8,500 bases of DNA from Prolixibacteraceae bacterium (GTDB lineage: Bacteria > Bacteroidota > Bacteroidia > Bacteroidales > Prolixibacteraceae): assembly GCA_003516705.1 (NCBI GenBank), contig DPCJ01000097.1, forward strand, positions 1-8,500, read 5' to 3'. Numbering within the stretch: position 1 is the stretch's first letter; each line of letters opens with the position of its first letter. A program made the translations under genes and the position numbers. This document shows, one piece after another, positions 6,647-8,500 of the stretch. The notes under the pieces were generated by a model. It was not told the origin of the DNA and did no database searches. It worked only from the letters and a program-made list of their open reading frames with translations.

Positions 6647-6694
6647 TTTACAAACCCGTTGATTGAATTTTCACTTTACAAACCCGTTCAATCA
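6647..6694. repeat. TTTACAAACCCGTT direct repeat pair with nested inverted arms, copies 2 and 3
   Basis: The 14-bp word TTTACAAACCCGTT occurs at 6647-6660 and again at 6675-6688, exactly 28 bp apart. Perfect 8-bp inverted arms TGATTGAA (6660-6667) and TTCAATCA (6687-6694) are interleaved with them. On the GH32 strand the word reads AACGGGTTTGTAAA. The pair lies about 115-160 bp before the protease ATG and 240-280 bp before the GH32 ATG. Confidence 0.6.
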
Positions 6695-6809
6695 GATTTA
6701 AACTGCACATTATCAGCATCTAATACATTGGGCTAATGTTCTCTTTTCTGCGCTAGCTGCCTTTATCAGCCAAAGTTTGTGGTGTTGCAAACCATTAAAT
6801 CGAATTGAA

Positions 6810-8060
6810 ATGAAACGGACGCTTATTTCACTTCTTTGTTTTGTGGCTGTTAACATAACTTTTGGTCAGCAAAACTTTACCGGCGAAACTGCCGATGTCA
6901 CTGAATCAGTTAATATCTCGCTTGATGAGGTAAATCAGGTATTTACACCTTCGGAGGTAAATTTTTCGAACCTGAAATCGGGAGAAGCCCTGAGAACTTT
7001 TAATGTAACATTTGAAAATGTTCCGGAAAATGCTCAAACAGCAATAAATCATGCTCTTGCAATCTGGGAAGAACACATCTCATCACCGGTTTCAATCAAT
7101 GTTACGGTTAAATGGGAAAATTTGCCTGATAACCAGCTTGGAAACGGAAAACCAGCTTTGTTTTACAGAAATTTTAAAGGAACTCCAATCGCAAATGTTT
7201 TTTATCCTGTTGCACTTGTCGAAAAAATCCTTTCGAAAGAATTTAATAACCCTGATGATGCAGATATTATATGCACATTTAACAAAAACAAATCCTGGTA
7301 TTTTGGCACCAATGGCAGCACTCCAGCTGACAAATACGACCTTGTAACAGCCGTTTTGCACGAAATTGGACATGGCCTCGGAATTTCAGGCTTTTTCAGT
7401 AACGTTGATGGTGTTGCACAATACAGCAACTCAAGCAGTTCGCCTGCTATTTACGACTACTATCTCTTCAACGAAAACAATCAACGGATTGCTGACAAAA
7501 CCAACTTTGCTTGTCCTTCAGTTGAACTTACTCAGCAATTAACTTCAAACTCACTTTACTTGACCAAATCTGCCGTAGCTCAGCCAGTTGCAGTTTATGC
7601 ACCTTCCAATTGGATTAATGGTGTAAGTATTTATCATTTAAAAAGTACCGAAGATAATGCGGAATTTATGAAAGCTTATGCTTATAAAGGTGAAGCAATT
7701 CATAATATCAGCGACCGGATGGTTTTAGTTCTCTCAGGAATTGGCTGGGATGAAACTGAAAAAGAAGGAATCAACACCGCAGCTAACGATGAAATTTTTA
7801 ATACTTCAGCAATAAATGTTTACCCTAACCCATGTTCAGGCACCCTAACATTTGATTGTTCGAATACAGATAATCAATCTTCAGTTGAGATTAGAATCAC
7901 AGATTTGATGGGCCGGGTTGTTTACCGTGAATCAAATTGTGATGTTCAAATTAATCCTTCCCTCAATGTTGATTTATCTGCATTTCAATCAGGTATTTAT
8001 CTTGCAAGTGTTACAGATATAAATAATAACACCTTCACAAAACGAATCATAAAACAGTAA
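6810..8060 (+). CDS. Secreted HEIGH-motif metalloprotease with T9SS type A sorting domain
   Basis: This 416-residue protein begins with a signal peptide (MKRTLISLLCFVAVNITFGQ). A catalytic-type zinc motif HEIGHGLGISGF lies at 184-195 with H184, E185 and H188. The usual metzincin third ligand, three residues after the glycine at 191, is absent (G194). The context DLVTAVLHEIGHGLG, then APSNWINGVSIYHLKS at 264-279 and VLSGIGW at 307-313 resembles secreted zinc proteases with HELGHGLGF motifs, in which a later histidine (here perhaps H276) could be the third ligand; this is inference. Residues about 335-416 form a type A T9SS tail: INVYPNPCSGTLTF, IRITDLMGRVVY, LSAFQSGIYLASV, KRIIKQ. The product is probably carried across the outer membrane and anchored or released there. 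The start at 6810 is chosen because an upstream ATG at 6777 would add 11 polar residues before the signal peptide. A 35-residue ORF follows after 4 bp. Confidence 0.87.
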   Translation: MKRTLISLLCFVAVNITFGQQNFTGETADVTESVNISLDEVNQVFTPSEVNFSNLKSGEALRTFNVTFENVPENAQTAINHALAIWEEHISSPVSINVTVKWENLPDNQLGNGKPALFYRNFKGTPIANVFYPVALVEKILSKEFNNPDDADIICTFNKNKSWYFGTNGSTPADKYDLVTAVLHEIGHGLGISGFFSNVDGVAQYSNSSSSPAIYDYYLFNENNQRIADKTNFACPSVELTQQLTSNSLYLTKSAVAQPVAVYAPSNWINGVSIYHLKSTEDNAEFMKAYAYKGEAIHNISDRMVLVLSGIGWDETEKEGINTAANDEIFNTSAINVYPNPCSGTLTFDCSNTDNQSSVEIRITDLMGRVVYRESNCDVQINPSLNVDLSAFQSGIYLASVTDINNNTFTKRIIKQ

Positions 8061-8064
8061 AAAA

Positions 8065-8172
8065 ATGAAAACATTATTATTAGTTGCTTTTGCCGCCGCA
8101 GTAATTGGGTTAATCGCCTCAGCAGTTATTCTTTTCAACCTGGTTTTCTCGAAAAAGAGCCAGATAATTTAG
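8065..8172 (+). CDS. Small single-helix membrane protein, 35 residues
   Basis: The frame reads from ATG at 8065 to TAG at 8172. Residues 4-28 are almost wholly hydrophobic (LLLVAFAAAVIGLIASAVIL then FNLVF), followed by SKKSQII with two lysines. This is one transmembrane helix with a short basic tail. It starts 4 bp after the protease stop, in an A-rich stretch like other starts here, and ends about 45 bp before a strong terminator. Position, a start and stop close to the terminator, and a clean hydrophobic design all favour a real gene co-transcribed with the protease. I do not recognise the family. It could be a tiny membrane partner, a toxin-like peptide, or a chance ORF. Confidence 0.62.
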   Translation: MKTLLLVAFAAAVIGLIASAVILFNLVFSKKSQII

Positions 8173-8214
8173 AAGATGATTGATGTAAAATACTTTGTTA
8201 AATACAGAGGTTAC

Positions 8215-8250
8215 GAAAAAAAATGCTGATTTATTCAGCATTTTTTTTTA
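8215..8250 (+). terminator. Hairpin terminator after protease and small membrane protein
   Basis: AAATGCTGA (8221-8229) and TCAGCATTT (8235-8243) form a perfect 9-bp stem with a TTTAT loop, followed by an unbroken T tract to 8249. A's precede the stem, so it could also act on the minus strand. It ends the plus-strand unit. Confidence 0.88.
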
Positions 8251-8316
8251 TCCTTTGGCGTGTGAATGAAAAAATAACATTCGGCAGTCAGTTATGCCAA
8301 CTCCCGAACAATTTTC

Positions 8317-8500
8317 ATGTTTCTTTTGTCATTTAATAAAATATTGAAATTGAAAAGGATTTTTATACTTATTGCTGTTTTTTTAAGCTCTGCTGCTTTT
8401 CTTAAAGCTCAGATTTCGATTAAAAAACAAGGAATTGTTATTCCTCCTTCCGTATGTTATGCTTCAGGTAAAACTGAGAAATCATTTGTTCCGCCACCCG
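8317..8500 (+). CDS. Secreted protein of unknown function, N-terminal part (runs off right edge)
   Basis: The frame is open from ATG at 8317 to the window end (61 codons). After MFLLSFNKILK comes a typical signal peptide, LKRIFILIAVFLSSAAFLKA, with a likely cut before QIS. The mature part begins QISIKKQGIVIPPSVCYASG and then KTEKSFVPPP; it contains one cysteine. If ATG 8317 is right, the hydrophobic core starts near residue 15. TTG at 8344 or 8350, closer to the signal core, is a possible alternative start. A stop in the same frame at 8275 bounds it upstream. It lies after a terminator, so it is probably a separate transcription unit, but I find no exact -7 box. I do not recognise the family; the short piece does not allow a function call. 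Confidence 0.68.
   Translation, partial: MFLLSFNKILKLKRIFILIAVFLSSAAFLKAQISIKKQGIVIPPSVCYASGKTEKSFVPPP

Larger units (their letters stand above)
6412..6809. other. Gene-free region between GH32 and metalloprotease starts
   Basis: This is 398 bp between two divergent genes, with no convincing coding frame on either strand. It holds the GH32 promoter (6438-6465) and three copies of TTTACAAACCC. It also has an imperfect direct repeat, TTTGGTTAC (6534-6542) and TTTGGTGAC (6549-6557). The region is longer than other gaps here, so it may carry control sites for both genes or a decayed element. No exact TAnnTTTG box was found on the plus strand for the protease; AAAGTTTG at 6773-6780 is a one-mismatch candidate about 30 bp before the ATG. 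Confidence 0.55.

Noticed and set aside
6647..6694. CRISPR array from the spaced direct repeats
   Set aside because: Only two 14-bp copies with a 14-bp gap, a partial third copy far away, and no cas genes; too short for repeats and spacers.
6705..6779. Small minus-strand ORFs in the GH32-protease gap
   Set aside because: The best is about 23 codons, with no ribosome site, no domain features and a boundary set by the repeat sequence; no support as a gene.

Overview
This window looks like chromosomal DNA from a member of the Bacteroidota. The base composition is AT-rich. Several start sites are preceded by A-rich stretches instead of Shine-Dalgarno sequences. Matches to the Bacteroidota promoter elements (TAnnTTTG at about -7, TTG at about -33) lie at useful distances from starts. 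One protein ends in a type IX secretion system (T9SS) sorting domain, and the left edge holds a Reg_prop two-component-type sensor. T9SS plus a GH32 fructosidase and a Reg_prop sensor would suit a polysaccharide-degrading, Bacteroidales-like organism, but genus cannot be read from this window.

Left part (1-1310): the N-terminal 297 residues of a Reg_prop beta-propeller sensor run on the minus strand and off the left edge. A minus-strand tRNA-Val(GAC) follows, with its own hairpin terminator and a good -7 element. Next (1334-3343) is a two-gene minus-strand operon: a DUF5020/Tsx-like outer-membrane channel first, then 18 bp later an NCS2 purine permease. Together they suggest one uptake route for nucleosides or nucleobases across both membranes. 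The operon has a recognisable promoter, a phased direct repeat just upstream of it, and a strong terminator at its end.

Middle (3449-6411): a DUF2461 protein (minus) is divergent from ispD (plus, isoprenoid precursor synthesis). IspD converges on a secreted GH32 beta-fructosidase (minus) with only 8 bp between the stop codons. The GH32 gene has a clear promoter and no SusC/SusD partners in view.

Right part (6412-8500): a 398-bp gene-free region holds three copies of TTTACAAACCC (GGGTTTGTAAA on the GH32 strand). It is followed by a plus-strand pair: a secreted HEIGH-motif metalloprotease with a T9SS type A tail, and a previously easy-to-miss 35-residue single-helix membrane protein starting 4 bp after it. 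A strong hairpin terminator closes this unit. The window ends inside a new plus-strand gene for a secreted protein of unknown function.

No insertion sequence, CRISPR array, phage gene or restriction system is visible. Most of the region is ordinary. The items most worth a second look are the tiny membrane protein coupled to the T9SS protease, the protease's unusual zinc site, the channel-permease pair with its promoter architecture, and the GGGTTTGTAAA repeats.
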